Below, one piece after another: positions 44,486 through 54,984 of a DNA stretch of 64,000 bases (position 1 is the stretch's first letter; the number at the start of each line of letters is the position of its first letter). Source of the DNA: Algoriphagus aquimarinus (GTDB lineage: Bacteria > Bacteroidota > Bacteroidia > Cytophagales > Cyclobacteriaceae). A program made the translations under genes and the position numbers. Where the stretch lies: NCBI RefSeq assembly GCF_007997215.1, contig NZ_VORW01000016.1:1-64000 (forward strand), in the 5' to 3' direction. A model generated the notes under the pieces. The model was not told where the DNA came from and searched no databases. It saw only the letters and a list, made by a program, of their open reading frames with translations.

Positions 44486-45628
44486 TTATAGTATTCTAGC
44501 TCCTTCGGAAAGTTCAACTGGGATAAAATCTGCTTCTATATCAAATTTTTCCTTGTAGGCAGCTAGCATAGTAGCTTGGAAACTCTTCAATTCTGAATTA
44601 GCTACCAAATTGATAGTGCAACCTCCAAAGCCTCCGCCCATAATTCGGGATCCAATTACCCCTGGTAATTTCCATGATTCCTCAGCAAGGAAATCAAGTT
44701 CCACGCAACTCACTTCGAAGTCTTCACTTAAGCTTCGATGAGATTCCTTCAGAAGGTTTCCAAAGACAGTTAAATCGCCAGCATGGAGAGCTTTAGATGC
44801 TAGGTTTACCCGTTCGATTTCTGTGATGACGTGTTTTGCCTTTGGGAAAAGATCTGAGGGTAAAAGTTGCTGAACTTTCTCAATATCATTCACCGGAATA
44901 TCTCTAAGTGTTGTGGCTTCAGGGAAAGTGCCTTGAAGAATTTTTACACTTTCTTCGCAAGCCTCTCTTCGCTTATTATAAGCAGAGTCGGCAAGGGAAT
45001 GCTTTACCTTAGAATTGATCAGAATTAAAGAATGATTACCAAAATCAACTTCAACTTCAAAGTGTGTATTGGTGCGGCAATCCAGTAATAAGGCTCGGTC
45101 TTTTACTCCAAAAGCAGAAGCATAAGGATCCATAATGCCGCATTTCACACCAGCAAATAAATGCTCTGCTTTTTGGGCGTAGAGAACGATTGACTTTTTG
45201 GTGATGGTAAGGTTAAATAAAGCGGTCAATGCCGTACCGATTGCTACGGAAAGTGCCGCTGAGGAAGAAAGACCTGAAGCTGGGATGTTACCGACGAAAG
45301 CTAAGTCAAAACCTTCAAACTTATAACCCGCCTGCTGAAATTGCGAGATCACACCCATGGTATAATTTGCCCAGTGACCCTTTTTTGGAGAAAATGAAGT
45401 GATATCAAAAACAAATTCTTCCTCGTAATCTTCTGAGTAAAGGCGACAGGATGAAAGACCATTTTTTTGGATAGCTACCCATATACCTTGTTCTATTGCA
45501 GCTGGGAATACCAAACCATCCTGGTAATCTGTGTGCTCTCCGATCAGATTGATTCTTCCTGGTGCGAAAGCCAAAATAGGTTCACTACCAAACAGTTTCC
45601 TGAAGGTTTGGGCAATTTTATCTTTCAT
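44486..45628 (-). CDS. galK: Galactokinase
   Basis: A GHMP kinase of 380 residues converting galactose to galactose-1-phosphate. The galactokinase signature PGRINLIGEHTDYQDG is at 23-38, the ATP loop GLSSSAALSV at 119-128, and IGSRIMGGGFGGCTI near 345 forms the third motif. Its start codon directly follows the stop codon of the lacI-type gene, with no intervening base. No galT or galE is adjacent. Confidence 0.92.
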   Translation of the reverse strand: MKDKIAQTFRKLFGSEPILAFAPGRINLIGEHTDYQDGLVFPAAIEQGIWVAIQKNGLSSCRLYSEDYEEEFVFDITSFSPKKGHWANYTMGVISQFQQAGYKFEGFDLAFVGNIPASGLSSSAALSVAIGTALTALFNLTITKKSIVLYAQKAEHLFAGVKCGIMDPYASAFGVKDRALLLDCRTNTHFEVEVDFGNHSLILINSKVKHSLADSAYNKRREACEESVKILQGTFPEATTLRDIPVNDIEKVQQLLPSDLFPKAKHVITEIERVNLASKALHAGDLTVFGNLLKESHRSLSEDFEVSCVELDFLAEESWKLPGVIGSRIMGGGFGGCTINLVANSELKSFQATMLAAYKEKFDIEADFIPVELSEGARIL

Positions 45629-46654
45629 TTACTTAAGGGCTTTTGTTGATTGTCGAGGTACAAGGGTCGTTTCGAGTACTATAGAAATAGGGTCGTCAGA
45701 TGCGATGCCATCTAATTGATCAAGTAAGTGAGTTACTGATAATTTCCCCATTTCATAGCCAGGTTGGGCTACCGTAGTCAGTGGCGGTTCCACCACGGCG
45801 GATGTAGGGTTGTCTGTAAAACCAGCTAATGCCATGTCATTCGGCACCTTGATGCCCATGGATTTCCAACAGGTCAGAATATCTATTGCTACCGGATCTA
45901 TCATACAGAATACGCCATCTGGCCGATCTTTCATTTCGGCTATTTCTTTACCTATTTTGATGTTTCCTTCTATGGTAAGATCAGATATTTTCACCAATGC
46001 TGGATCAGGAGTGATCCCAAACTCATTTAGTGCGTGCAGATATCCTTCTTTACGTTTTTTACTGATATAGAGATCTTCTGGTCCTGATACATACATCACA
46101 CGCTTGCAGCCAGTTTCCAATAGATGTTTGGTGACTTGATAGGCACCGCCTTCATCATTGAATGTCACTCTCGATACTGGTATATCTTCATTTACTCTAT
46201 CAAAAAGCAGAAAGGGGATTTCTCTATTGTAGAGATCAATCAAATGATCGTATGTGTTCGTTTCGCGGCTCAGAGAGATTAATAAACCATCCACTTGAGA
46301 GGCTACTAAAGTTCTGATATTAGCTTTTTCAAGTTCCAATGTTTCATTCGATTGACAAATCATCACGTTATAACCACGCTTATTCGCATGATCCTGAATC
46401 CCAGAGATACAGGAAGCAAAAAAGTGTGAAGTAATTTCTGGTACGATTACGCCGAGTGTATTCGTACGGCTAATTCTAAGGCTTTGAGCAAGGAGGTTAG
46501 GTTGGTAATTCATCTCCTTTGCCATCTCCACTATTCGTTTTTTAGTGTCAGGATGAAGCTCAGGAGAATCCTTGAGTGCTCTTGAAATGGTCGATACAGA
46601 AACGCCTAATTTCTTGGCGATTTCCTTCATGGTGACTTGATGACCTTTTTTCAT
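45629..46654 (-). CDS. LacI family transcriptional regulator
   Basis: A 341-residue repressor with a helix-turn-helix at about 8-55 (VTMKEIAKKLGVSVSTISRA, then the hinge helix NYQPNLLAQSLR) and a periplasmic-binding-like sugar domain. It sits immediately before galK in the same unit, so galactose or a galactoside-derived signal is the likely effector. It resembles the CcpA-like branch but that is not diagnostic. Confidence 0.88.
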   Translation of the reverse strand: MKKGHQVTMKEIAKKLGVSVSTISRALKDSPELHPDTKKRIVEMAKEMNYQPNLLAQSLRISRTNTLGVIVPEITSHFFASCISGIQDHANKRGYNVMICQSNETLELEKANIRTLVASQVDGLLISLSRETNTYDHLIDLYNREIPFLLFDRVNEDIPVSRVTFNDEGGAYQVTKHLLETGCKRVMYVSGPEDLYISKKRKEGYLHALNEFGITPDPALVKISDLTIEGNIKIGKEIAEMKDRPDGVFCMIDPVAIDILTCWKSMGIKVPNDMALAGFTDNPTSAVVEPPLTTVAQPGYEMGKLSVTHLLDQLDGIASDDPISIVLETTLVPRQSTKALK

Positions 46655-46724
46655 GGGGTAAAATCATTTAACTATCACTTCGAACCCTCCAAATTCGACG
46701 ATTCTAAGACGGAAAGATAAGCTT

Positions 46725-47702
46725 TTACTCTTGGTAAACTGTAAATAAAACAGTTTCTCCTACTGCCTGCAAAGTTCTACGGTCTATGATTTCCATATTA
46801 TCTGCATGCTTATGATGGTATTGACCGAAGCCATAATCCGGGGAAAACTCAATTATATCAATCATTGGTATTTTGGCAAATTCATTGACAAAAGCATGAT
46901 CATCCAGGATCTCAGGAGAATCTTTGTAAATAAAGAAGTCTCCTTGACCAATCTGTGCAGCATTGTCCCAGACTTTTTTCAAAATTCCAGATGCGTATTG
47001 ACGGGAATATCCTTCTCTATAGAAACGAGCTCCCTTGGCTCCAACCAAATCCACAAGAATCCCATAATAGGCTGAGTAATTCGGTTTGTGCTTGTTTTTG
47101 GACCAGTGCTGAGATCCTAGGCACCACCATATTTGACTGTTGTCTCTTTCGGAAGATAGATCTGGTTCCCCATCATCTTCTCCATCGAATAAAATAATGT
47201 CTATCCCAACGCCTGGCTTTAGTTCCTGAGAACCGATCACACGAGCGATTTCCAGTAAAATCCCCACTCCGCTGGCGCCATCGTTAGCTCCATCGATAGG
47301 TTCATCCATCCTGTCGGTATCTTTGTCAGCGATTCTTCTTGTATCCCAGTGTGCAGCCAAAAGTATTCTTTTCGTTGCCTGAGGATTGTAGGAAGCAATA
47401 ATGTTGCTCAGATCCCAAGTTAATCCATCGTAGGTTTTCGCTTCGAAATCCTGAGTTTCTACAGTAAAGCCATAACCTTCAAACTTAGCTAATAACCAGT
47501 TTTTAGTTGCTTCATGCGCTTCGGTTTCCGGTACTCTCGGGCCAAAATCAACTTGCTTTTGCACAAATGCATACGCAGAATCTGGAGAGAAAGTAGGGTA
47601 GGGCTTAGCAGGAACTTCCGCTACAGTCTCAGCTTTTTTGTCAGGACTTGTACATGCCCAGGCTAATGCTAGTAAGCCTACCAGCCAAAATCTATTCTTC
47701 AT
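46725..47702 (-). CDS. M28 family lipoprotein, glutaminyl cyclase-like
   Basis: A zinc-dependent M28-fold protein with a lipobox AWAC (Cys at about 17 from the chosen start). HWDTR near residue 115, [11 protein letters not shown] and [10 protein letters not shown], and a late HHKHADN supply the zinc ligands. The layout is close to bacterial glutaminyl-peptide cyclotransferases, which form N-terminal pyroglutamate, a common modification of exported Bacteroidota proteins. Its start overlaps the cysS stop by 11 bases, so it is translationally coupled to cysS. Confidence 0.85.
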   Translation of the reverse strand: MKNRFWLVGLLALAWACTSPDKKAETVAEVPAKPYPTFSPDSAYAFVQKQVDFGPRVPETEAHEATKNWLLAKFEGYGFTVETQDFEAKTYDGLTWDLSNIIASYNPQATKRILLAAHWDTRRIADKDTDRMDEPIDGANDGASGVGILLEIARVIGSQELKPGVGIDIILFDGEDDGEPDLSSERDNSQIWWCLGSQHWSKNKHKPNYSAYYGILVDLVGAKGARFYREGYSRQYASGILKKVWDNAAQIGQGDFFIYKDSPEILDDHAFVNEFAKIPMIDIIEFSPDYGFGQYHHKHADNMEIIDRRTLQAVGETVLFTVYQE

Positions 47703-49182
47703 ATGCCCAGTCAATTTTATCTTTCATGTCTTTTACTACAAATCCGATTTCTTTCAGACCTGCTCGGATTTCATCCACTTTTGCGTAGTCTCTGGCTGTT
47801 TTTGCTTCAGCATACAATTGCAAAAGTAGGTTCAGCATTTCATTTTGAGTATCTGATTTCTCCTCGATCAAACCCAAAATATCGGAAACAAAGGTGTTGA
47901 ATGTTTCAATCAATTTATTGAATACATCCTCTCCAAAGACAGCGGACTTCAATTGTCCTGTGTACATGGAATTGATTTTCTTCAGTAAGTTGAACAAATG
48001 CCCAATCGCCTGTGCGGTGTTGAAATCATCGTCCATGGCTCGGTAAGCGTTGTTGATGATTTGTTCTACTTGCTTGATTTGCTCCTCATCTTTCTCAGCA
48101 TCATTCGCTTCGAATTTCAAAATCTTTGCAATTCTCAATCCGTTGATCAGCTTTTTGTATCCCTTTTGCGCAGCCTGAAGTGCTTCGTTAGAGAAATCCA
48201 AGGTAGAGCGATAATGCGCTGTCAAGATGAAATAACGGATCGTCATCGGACTATAAGCCTGTTCCAGAAGTTTATGGCTTCCAGTGAAGAGCTCCTGCAG
48301 GTTGATAAAGTTACCCAGTGACTTACCCATCTTCTGTCCGTTGATGGTGATCATATTATTGTGCATCCAATACTTGGCAGGATCCTGATGATTGCATGCA
48401 TTTCCCTGTGCGATTTCACATTCGTGGTGAGGGAAAAGAAGATCCATTCCGCCTCCATGGATGTCAAAATGCTTGCCCAGGTATTTGGAACTCATGGCTG
48501 TACATTCTAGATGCCAGCCAGGAAAACCAACTCCCCAAGGAGAGTCCCACTTCATGAGATGCTCCGAAGAAGCATTTTTCCAAAGTGCAAAATCAACTGA
48601 ATTACGCTTTTCATCCTGTCCATCCAGCGTGCGGCTTCCGCTCATCAGGTTTTCCAAGTCACGACCTGATAGCTTACCATAGTTGTTCGTTTCGTTGTAT
48701 TTCATCACATCGAAATACACAGATCCGTTTACTTCATAGGCAAAACCCTCTTTGAGAATGGCCTCCACCAAAGCGATTTGCTCAGGAATATGGCCTGTTG
48801 CACGAGGTTCGATGCTCGGTTTCCAGGTATTCAAAAGCGCCATGTCTCTGTGGTAGCTGTCCGTATATTGCTGGGCAACTTCCATAGGCTCAAGCTGTTC
48901 TAGCTTTGCTTTCTTGGCGATTTTATCTTCACCCTCATCTGCATCTCCTTGTAAGTGACCTACATCGGTGATGTTGCGCACGTAGCGAACCCTGAAGCCC
49001 AAGTGCGTAAGGTAGCGATTGACTGTATCAAAAGTGATGGCAGGACGAGCGTGGCCAAGGTGAGCATCTCCATAGACCGTCGGTCCACAGACATACATGC
49101 CTACAAAAGGCGGATTGATGGGCTGAAACTCCTCTTTCTGGCGTGAAAGAGTATTGTATAATTTAAGATTATGCGACTTCAT
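47692..49182 (-). CDS. cysS: Cysteinyl-tRNA synthetase
   Basis: A class I synthetase of 496 residues that charges tRNA-Cys. Zinc ligand Cys32, the HIGH-type motif HLGH (41-44), [16 protein letters not shown] (about 221-236), HHECEIAQ, and the KMSKS-type loop KMGKS (284-288) are all present. The length is normal. It is followed by the overlapping M28 lipoprotein gene. Confidence 0.95.
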   Translation of the reverse strand: MKSHNLKLYNTLSRQKEEFQPINPPFVGMYVCGPTVYGDAHLGHARPAITFDTVNRYLTHLGFRVRYVRNITDVGHLQGDADEGEDKIAKKAKLEQLEPMEVAQQYTDSYHRDMALLNTWKPSIEPRATGHIPEQIALVEAILKEGFAYEVNGSVYFDVMKYNETNNYGKLSGRDLENLMSGSRTLDGQDEKRNSVDFALWKNASSEHLMKWDSPWGVGFPGWHLECTAMSSKYLGKHFDIHGGGMDLLFPHHECEIAQGNACNHQDPAKYWMHNNMITINGQKMGKSLGNFINLQELFTGSHKLLEQAYSPMTIRYFILTAHYRSTLDFSNEALQAAQKGYKKLINGLRIAKILKFEANDAEKDEEQIKQVEQIINNAYRAMDDDFNTAQAIGHLFNLLKKINSMYTGQLKSAVFGEDVFNKLIETFNTFVSDILGLIEEKSDTQNEMLNLLLQLYAEAKTARDYAKVDEIRAGLKEIGFVVKDMKDKIDWAYEE

Positions 49183-49387
49183 GAGTAGAATCTGTACTAA
49201 GTATCAAAAACCAACAACGGATCTAGCCCGAAATTGATTCAGGCTGCAAAATAGCGGATTCGAGTGGGGAAATGAAAAAGAATAAAAATAACTGTTGAGT
49301 CTAGGTAGGTACAAGGATTCAACCAAGAATATTTAAGTCATTAAATATAATAAGCACTAAAAAACTATTTCTATTAATACGGCTAAG

Positions 49388-49711
49388 CTAGGTCAGTCCC
49401 GCGGATTTCAAAAGGTCTATTAATTTCGCCTTTGGGATATTCTCAAAATCACTTTTATCGAATATATGGATCAGGTAGATTTCTTTATCCTGACTTAAAA
49501 AGTAGTATATAACTCTTGCTCAGCCTGATTTCCCTTTGTTTTTGCTACTTATTGATAATCGGATTTTAAAGAGATTTCCACCAAGTGGAATTTCTTCTTC
49601 ATAATCTTTTTCCAATTAGACTGAAGAGATCAGCTTTCAGGGAAGGATATTTTTTAAAAAGCTTTTTGAAGAACTTTTAAAATTTTGGGTGAGAATTACC
49701 TCATAGCTCAT
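49388..49711 (-). pseudogene. Decayed RelE/ParE-type toxin
   Basis: Across three reading frames the minus strand spells a complete RelE/ParE-like toxin: an N-terminal MSYEVILTQNFK, then KLFKKYPSLKADLFSLIGK after one frameshift, then EEEIPLGGNLFKIRLSISS after a second, an in-frame TGA after NKGKSG, and ARVIYYFLSQDKEIYLIHIF to the natural stop. The family pattern with a KSG-x-ARVI core is intact except for the disruptions. It overlaps the antitoxin remnant by 11 bases. Confidence 0.75.
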
Positions 49712-49912
49712 TTAAAAAGTCTCTGGCACTTTCTTTTTTCATTTCTCTTTTTTGAATCTTTTTTACTTGCGACAAGCTAGACTCTATTTCTCCTAGGAAC
49801 TCCAAGAACTCTTCTTTTTCAACCATTTCAAATTCAATACCTTCTTTGCTCAAAAAATCAGCAATAGATTTGATTTGTGTTTTGGATAGGCTTTGATTCT
49901 GATGGCTTCCAT
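49701..49912 (-). pseudogene. Frameshifted antitoxin gene of the decayed pair
   Basis: From ATG at 49912 the frame reads MEAIRIKAYP and then stops early; shifting by one base in an A tract restores KTQIKSIADFLSKEGIEFE through to SARDFLNEL and a stop at 49701. A single A lost from a five-A run would explain the break. Composition and length (about 70 residues) suit an antitoxin paired with the RelE-like remnant. Confidence 0.7.
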
Positions 49913-49956
49913 TTCTTATTAAGTTTTATACAATTTACGAGAAGGGTAGAATAGTG

Positions 49957-50175
49957 TTAGGCTAACATCAATTTCCCTTTAGGCGTAGGTATAGACCTTC
50001 CAAGAGATTTCGCTGTTTCTACCCATTCCCCAATAACGATTTCTGCATTGGCTAATGCCTCTGAGTAAGATTCTCCATCGGCTGCACAACCTGCCAATTC
50101 AGGTACTTCTGCAATGAATGCTTGATCTTCTTCACTCCAGTAAATGATAATCTCGTATCGAGGGTTAGTTTTCAT
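49957..50175 (-). CDS. hicB: HicB-like antitoxin
   Basis: A 72-residue protein with the HicB partial RNase H-like fold: YEIIIYWSEEDQAFIAEVPEL near the start, then GCAADGESYSEALANAE and a C-terminal GRSIPTPKG. It overlaps the upstream HicA-like gene by 11 bases, the usual arrangement. It would neutralise the HicA mRNA interferase and repress the pair. No separate DNA-binding domain is visible. Confidence 0.85.
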   Translation of the reverse strand: MKTNPRYEIIIYWSEEDQAFIAEVPELAGCAADGESYSEALANAEIVIGEWVETAKSLGRSIPTPKGKLMLA

Positions 50176-50428
50176 CTTTATCTAGCTTTAATCTATATTT
50201 CAATATAAGATTTCTTACTTGTTTGACCTGATAAGGTTTAGCTTTTCCTCCTTTTTCCTGAATGTTGAGGATTTCTACCATTTGAGATTTAGAGAAAATA
50301 TGATGACTTCCTTTGATTCTTTCTTCAAACCCAAAAATAATTAGTAGCCTTTTAAGGTCTTCAAAATCAATGTTTTGGTCAGACCTTCCTCTAAGTATTT
50401 TCAATAGGATCTTCTCATACTTTCCCAT
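50165..50428 (-). CDS. hicA: HicA-like toxin (mRNA interferase)
   Basis: An 87-residue protein with the HicA double-stranded-RNA-binding-like fold and the active-site histidine in KGSHHIF near residue 41. The N terminus MGKYEKILLKILRG and a FEDLKRLLIIFGF helix match the family. It precedes hicB in the same unit. The pair looks intact, unlike its decayed neighbour. Confidence 0.8.
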   Translation of the reverse strand: MGKYEKILLKILRGRSDQNIDFEDLKRLLIIFGFEERIKGSHHIFSKSQMVEILNIQEKGGKAKPYQVKQVRNLILKYRLKLDKDEN

Positions 50429-50488
50429 AATTAAATATATGGAAACTTCTGATTTTGAATTCTATTCTAATAATCTCAAAACCAAAAA

Positions 50489-50521
50489 AAGACCTTCGAA
50501 ATGTTCACTTCCGAAGGTCTT
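50489..50521 (-). terminator. Terminator after purH
   Basis: A 10-bp perfect stem (50489-50498 with 50512-50521) with a 13-base loop and T-rich sequence on the minus strand, 31 bases beyond the purH stop. Confidence 0.85.
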
Positions 50522-50551
50522 GATACTTTTGTCTAGCGACTTGCTACTTTA

Positions 50552-52078
50552 TTAATGTTTAAAGTGTCTCACTCCCGTCATCACCATTGCGATGCCGTTT
50601 GCGTCACAGTAATCTACGCTCAATTGATCTTTGATTGATCCGCCTGGTTGAACTACCGCGGTGATTCCTGCTTTGCCTGCGATCTCTACACAGTCCGGGA
50701 ATGGGAAGAATGCATCAGATGCCATCACCGCACCATTCAGGTCAAAGCCAAATGCCTTCGCCTTGTCGATTGCCTGAAGCAATGCATCTACACGGGAAGT
50801 TTGACCTACTCCGCTTGAGAATAATTGGTCTCCGTTAGAAAGAATGATCGTGTTTGATTTAGTGTGCTTACAGATTTTTGCTGCGAATACTAATGCATTT
50901 TGCTCAGCTTCTGTTGGAGCTTTTTTGGTCGCCACAGTGAAATCAGCCTTTGTTTCAGTCGCCAAATCCTTATCCTGCTCGATCACGCCGTTAAGCAAGG
51001 TTTTGATCATCTTGGTGCCTGGAAGATCCATTTTCTGCAACAACAAAATTCTGTTTTTCTTGCCTTTCAACACTTCCAAAGCTTCTTCTGTAAATGCTGG
51101 AGCGATCAACACTTCGAAGAATAAGGAATGCATTTCTTCAGCTGCATCTTTATCTACTGTCTGATTTGTGATCAACACGCCCCCGAAAGCAGAAGTAGTA
51201 TCTGCGGCAAAAGCTTTCTGATACGCCTCTTTTACTGTAGATGCTAGGGCAACTCCACAAGCATTGGTGTGCTTCAAGATAGCAAAGGCTGTTTCACCTT
51301 TGAATTCAGCGATCAAATTCACCGCGGCATCCACATCGACCAAGTTGTTATAGGAAAGTTCTTTTCCGTTCAACTGATCAAAAAGATCTTCCATGTTACC
51401 ATAGAAGTGAGCGTTTTGATGTGGGTTTTCTCCGTAGCGAAGTGCTTTTGCTTTGGTTTCAGATACTTTCAATGCTGGAATATTTTCAGCTTGGTTGAAG
51501 TAATTGAAAATATGTGTGTCGTAATTAGAAGAAACCTGGAAAGCCTGAGCTGCGAAATAGCGACGGTCGGCTAGTGTGGTTGCTCCTTCTTGTTCAGTTA
51601 GTCTTCCTTCCAGTTCTGTGTATTGATCTTTGGAAGCAATGATCGTAACGTCTTTGAAGTTTTTCGCAGCAGCACGGATCAAAGAAATTCCTCCGATGTC
51701 AATTTTCTCGATGATATCTGCTTCAGAAGCACCAGAAGCTAAAGTTTCCTCAAAAGGATACAAATCAACGATCACCAAATCAATGGCTGGGATGTCATAT
51801 TCTCCAGCTTGAGAAAGATCACCTTCATTATCTCTTCTGTAAAGAATACCTCCAAAAATCTTTGGATGAAGGGTTTTTACTCTTCCTCCGAAAATGGAAG
51901 GATAGCTAGTCAACTCTTCCACTGGGATTACTTCCGCGCCTTGTTCCTCGATAAACTTCTGAGTGCCACCAGTAGAATAAATGGTGACGTCATGTTTTTT
52001 CAATAGGGCGATGATAGGTTCGAGGTTGTCTTTATAGTAGACAGAAATAAGGGCAGATTTTATTTTTTTGGTAGCCAT
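50552..52078 (-). CDS. purH: Bifunctional AICAR transformylase/IMP cyclohydrolase
   Basis: A 508-residue enzyme for the last two steps of purine synthesis. The N-terminal MGS-like cyclohydrolase domain (SALISVYYKDNLEPI, STGGTQKFIEEQG) and the transformylase domain (RYGENPHQNAHFYG, LKHTNACGVA, SDAFFPFPD) are complete. The start at 52078 gives MATKKIKS; an earlier in-frame ATG would add 12 residues unlike family members. With the PurF-like gene at the window start this is the second purine gene here. Confidence 0.95.
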   Translation of the reverse strand: MATKKIKSALISVYYKDNLEPIIALLKKHDVTIYSTGGTQKFIEEQGAEVIPVEELTSYPSIFGGRVKTLHPKIFGGILYRRDNEGDLSQAGEYDIPAIDLVIVDLYPFEETLASGASEADIIEKIDIGGISLIRAAAKNFKDVTIIASKDQYTELEGRLTEQEGATTLADRRYFAAQAFQVSSNYDTHIFNYFNQAENIPALKVSETKAKALRYGENPHQNAHFYGNMEDLFDQLNGKELSYNNLVDVDAAVNLIAEFKGETAFAILKHTNACGVALASTVKEAYQKAFAADTTSAFGGVLITNQTVDKDAAEEMHSLFFEVLIAPAFTEEALEVLKGKKNRILLLQKMDLPGTKMIKTLLNGVIEQDKDLATETKADFTVATKKAPTEAEQNALVFAAKICKHTKSNTIILSNGDQLFSSGVGQTSRVDALLQAIDKAKAFGFDLNGAVMASDAFFPFPDCVEIAGKAGITAVVQPGGSIKDQLSVDYCDANGIAMVMTGVRHFKH

Positions 52079-52377
52079 TTGGAAATGGGTTGATTTGTTT
52101 TTGGGAAAAGGCAAAGGTAGGAAAAAAGACGTTAAGACAGGGCGTTTTACGCCATGCGATTTATATTCAAACGCTCTGATGGAATTTGTTTTTTTAGAAT
52201 ACTTTAACTGATTCCTTATATTTGATTTGTGGGTAATTATCTCACGAAGAGTAAATTACAGGAAGGAAGAGAGAAGTTTTTCACTGAGAAGGGAATTGGA
52301 ATTTATTCATTTCTCAACCTTACTACATTAGAAAACTCGATTAGTATACTTTGCTTAATTTTTTTTCCAAAGGAATC

Positions 52378-54804
52378 ATGCTCAAAAACTACTTAAAAAT
52401 TGCGATTCGAAACTTGTTGAAAAACAAGGTATATACAGGGATTAATGTGTTGGGCTTGACCCTTGGGTTTATGTGCTGCATATTGATAATGCTTCATGTG
52501 AAGGATGAGCTTTCTTATGATAAATTCATTCCAAATCACGAGAATATATACAGAGTTTCCTTGGAACGTGTGTATCCTGATCATGTGAGTTCTTATGCAA
52601 TTATTCCTGACAGCTACTCAGAAGTAATTGCTGATGAAATCAACGGAGTAGAAGAGTCCACGCGTATTTTTACCTTGGGAAATGGTGTTGTGATCGGAAT
52701 CGGAGATGTGAAGTTTGAAGAGAATTTTGGTGCTGCTGCTGATTCAAACTTTTTTAGAATATTTGATTTTGAGATCCTCCAAGGCGCTACACAAGATAAG
52801 GCTTTGATCCGCCCACACACGGTAGTGGTAACCCAATCAGCAGCTAAGAGAGTATTCAATACGGATAATCCAGTAGGTAAATTACTTAAAGTCTTTGGGT
52901 TAGATTTTGAGGTTTCGGCAGTGATGGCTGATGTGCCTGAAAATTCCCATCTGAAATTTGACTTTCTTTTTGCCACTGTTTCATTTCCGGATCTTATTCA
53001 TGAAAATTTCACTGGGTTTTCTGCTTTTACTTATCTGAAAGTCAATCCAGAAGTTGGTTATAAGCAAGTTGAAGCTCAGATTCCTGTCCTGGTTTCCAAG
53101 TATGCAGCAGGTCAAATCGAACGCGACTTGGGTGTTTCCTTTACAGATTATACAGCAGCAGGAAATGGGTACCGCTATTTTCTACAGCCATTAACATCGA
53201 TTCATCTGCACTCCAATCTTGAAAGTGAAATGAGGCCAAACGGCAACTTTTTATATGTCTATATTTTTATTAGTATAGCCATTATTATTTTGGTTTTGGC
53301 TTGTATCAACTTCATTAATCTGGCTACAGCTCGGTCTTCGGATCGTGCCCGTGAAGTAGGAGTAAGAAAAGCCATGGGCTCGGGGCGCAGTCAAATTATC
53401 TCTCAATTTCTTCTTGAGGCACTTATTTTGACCTTCAGTTCACTTTTGCTTGGGATTTTGCTTGTTTATTTAGCGCTACCTTTTTTTAATGACTTGACTG
53501 AAAAGACGCTTATAATTGATTTGAATTCAGTGCTTTTTGCCTTGCCTATTTTGATTGGATTTGGAGTTCTAGTAGGACTTTTGGCAGGATATTATCCAGC
53601 ATTTTATATTTCCAAACTGAATACAATCAGTATTCTCAAGGGGAAATTGGAAGTGACCGGTAGCGGGAATTGGCTTCGAAATGTTTTGGTGATTTTCCAA
53701 TTTTCTATTGCCATTATGCTGATTGCTGGCACCTTGATTATTAATCGGCAGATCAACTTTATTCAATCCACCAGTTTGGGTTTTCAAAAGGAAAATATCC
53801 TTGTGCTGGAGGGATTTGGCAACCAAGAGAAACGTGAAGTAATACAGAATGAGTTAGAAAAACTGTCTGGAGTGCATTCAGTGGCCACGTCCAGTAGCTT
53901 GCCTGGAAAAGGTAGCGTTGGAGTTCAATTTACAAAACCTGGTGGAGGAGATGTTTTGACAGCAAAGAGTTTTGCGGGGGATGATTATTTTTTCCAAACT
54001 ATCGGGATTGAGCCTGTAGAAGGGAGAGTTTTCGATGAGAATTTCAATGATTCGCTATCCTTGATTCTCAATAGGGAGGCTGTAAAGATTTTTTTCGGAG
54101 ATCAAGACCCCATCGGGCAACGACTTAATACCAATACAGATATTAATGGTGAAAGAGGTGAGGTAGCGTTCACTGTCATTGGTGTGGTAGACAATTTCAA
54201 CTTTGAATCACTGCATACGAAGGTGACTCCTTTGGTGATGTTTAATACTGATAATGCCAGAGGTTTTGAAAATTTCTTATCCATCAAATTCGCTTCAGGT
54301 CATCAGACAGAAGTCGTCAAAGGATTGGAAGCTAAATGGATCGAACTTTCAGATGGCGCTCCTTTGTCTTATTTCTTTCTAGACGATGATCTAGCCCAAC
54401 TTTATCGAAGTGAGCAGGTTTCTGGTCAGGTTTTGGGTATGTTTTCGATTTTGGCCATCGTAATCGCCTGCATTGGTTTATTCGGTTTGGCGGCCTACAC
54501 TGCTTTTTTGCGAACCAAGGAAATAGGAGTTAGAAAGGTTCTAGGAGCATCAATTGGAAGTATCATACTGTTGTTGTCTATAGATTTCGCGAAGTTGGTG
54601 ACAATTGCCTTTGTGATAGCGGTTCCTATTGCGTGGTTTGCCATGGCAGGCTGGCTGAATTCTTTTGCTTTCAAAATTGACTTGGGAATCAGCGTATTCT
54701 TACTTGCTGGCTTGGTGACCTTGGCTATAGCACTACTGACAGTAAGCTATCAGGCAATTTCTGCGGCTATTGTCAATCCAGTAAAGAGCTTGAAAAGTGA
54801 GTGA
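52378..54804 (+). CDS. MacB/FtsX-type ABC transporter permease
   Basis: An 808-residue protein starting MLKNYLKIAIRNLLKNK. It has two halves of the MacB/FtsX permease type: each with membrane segments (about 20-40 and 290-440 in the first half; 680-800 in the second) and a large periplasmic domain between. RSREVGVRKAMGS-like and RTKEIGVRKVLGAS cytoplasmic loops are repeated. No ATPase domain is fused and no ATPase gene is adjacent. It is paralogous to the protein at 59610-62036. Family members in Bacteroidota transmit signals or extrude molecules; function is unknown. Confidence 0.88.
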   Translation: MLKNYLKIAIRNLLKNKVYTGINVLGLTLGFMCCILIMLHVKDELSYDKFIPNHENIYRVSLERVYPDHVSSYAIIPDSYSEVIADEINGVEESTRIFTLGNGVVIGIGDVKFEENFGAAADSNFFRIFDFEILQGATQDKALIRPHTVVVTQSAAKRVFNTDNPVGKLLKVFGLDFEVSAVMADVPENSHLKFDFLFATVSFPDLIHENFTGFSAFTYLKVNPEVGYKQVEAQIPVLVSKYAAGQIERDLGVSFTDYTAAGNGYRYFLQPLTSIHLHSNLESEMRPNGNFLYVYIFISIAIIILVLACINFINLATARSSDRAREVGVRKAMGSGRSQIISQFLLEALILTFSSLLLGILLVYLALPFFNDLTEKTLIIDLNSVLFALPILIGFGVLVGLLAGYYPAFYISKLNTISILKGKLEVTGSGNWLRNVLVIFQFSIAIMLIAGTLIINRQINFIQSTSLGFQKENILVLEGFGNQEKREVIQNELEKLSGVHSVATSSSLPGKGSVGVQFTKPGGGDVLTAKSFAGDDYFFQTIGIEPVEGRVFDENFNDSLSLILNREAVKIFFGDQDPIGQRLNTNTDINGERGEVAFTVIGVVDNFNFESLHTKVTPLVMFNTDNARGFENFLSIKFASGHQTEVVKGLEAKWIELSDGAPLSYFFLDDDLAQLYRSEQVSGQVLGMFSILAIVIACIGLFGLAAYTAFLRTKEIGVRKVLGASIGSIILLLSIDFAKLVTIAFVIAVPIAWFAMAGWLNSFAFKIDLGISVFLLAGLVTLAIALLTVSYQAISAAIVNPVKSLKSE

Positions 54805-54984
54805 ATAAGGGAGTATTAAGTAATGGGTGTCTAGTATCAAGATTCTGATGTTATGAGTTCAAACAGCAGAGAAAAAACCTTCTGAAAGTGTCTTGAATAT
54901 TAGAATTGAGAGACTATTATGGTAATGCTCACGCATCAGTTTGTTCTAACTAGTTGGGATTTCTTTTAGTTAAATCACTATAAA

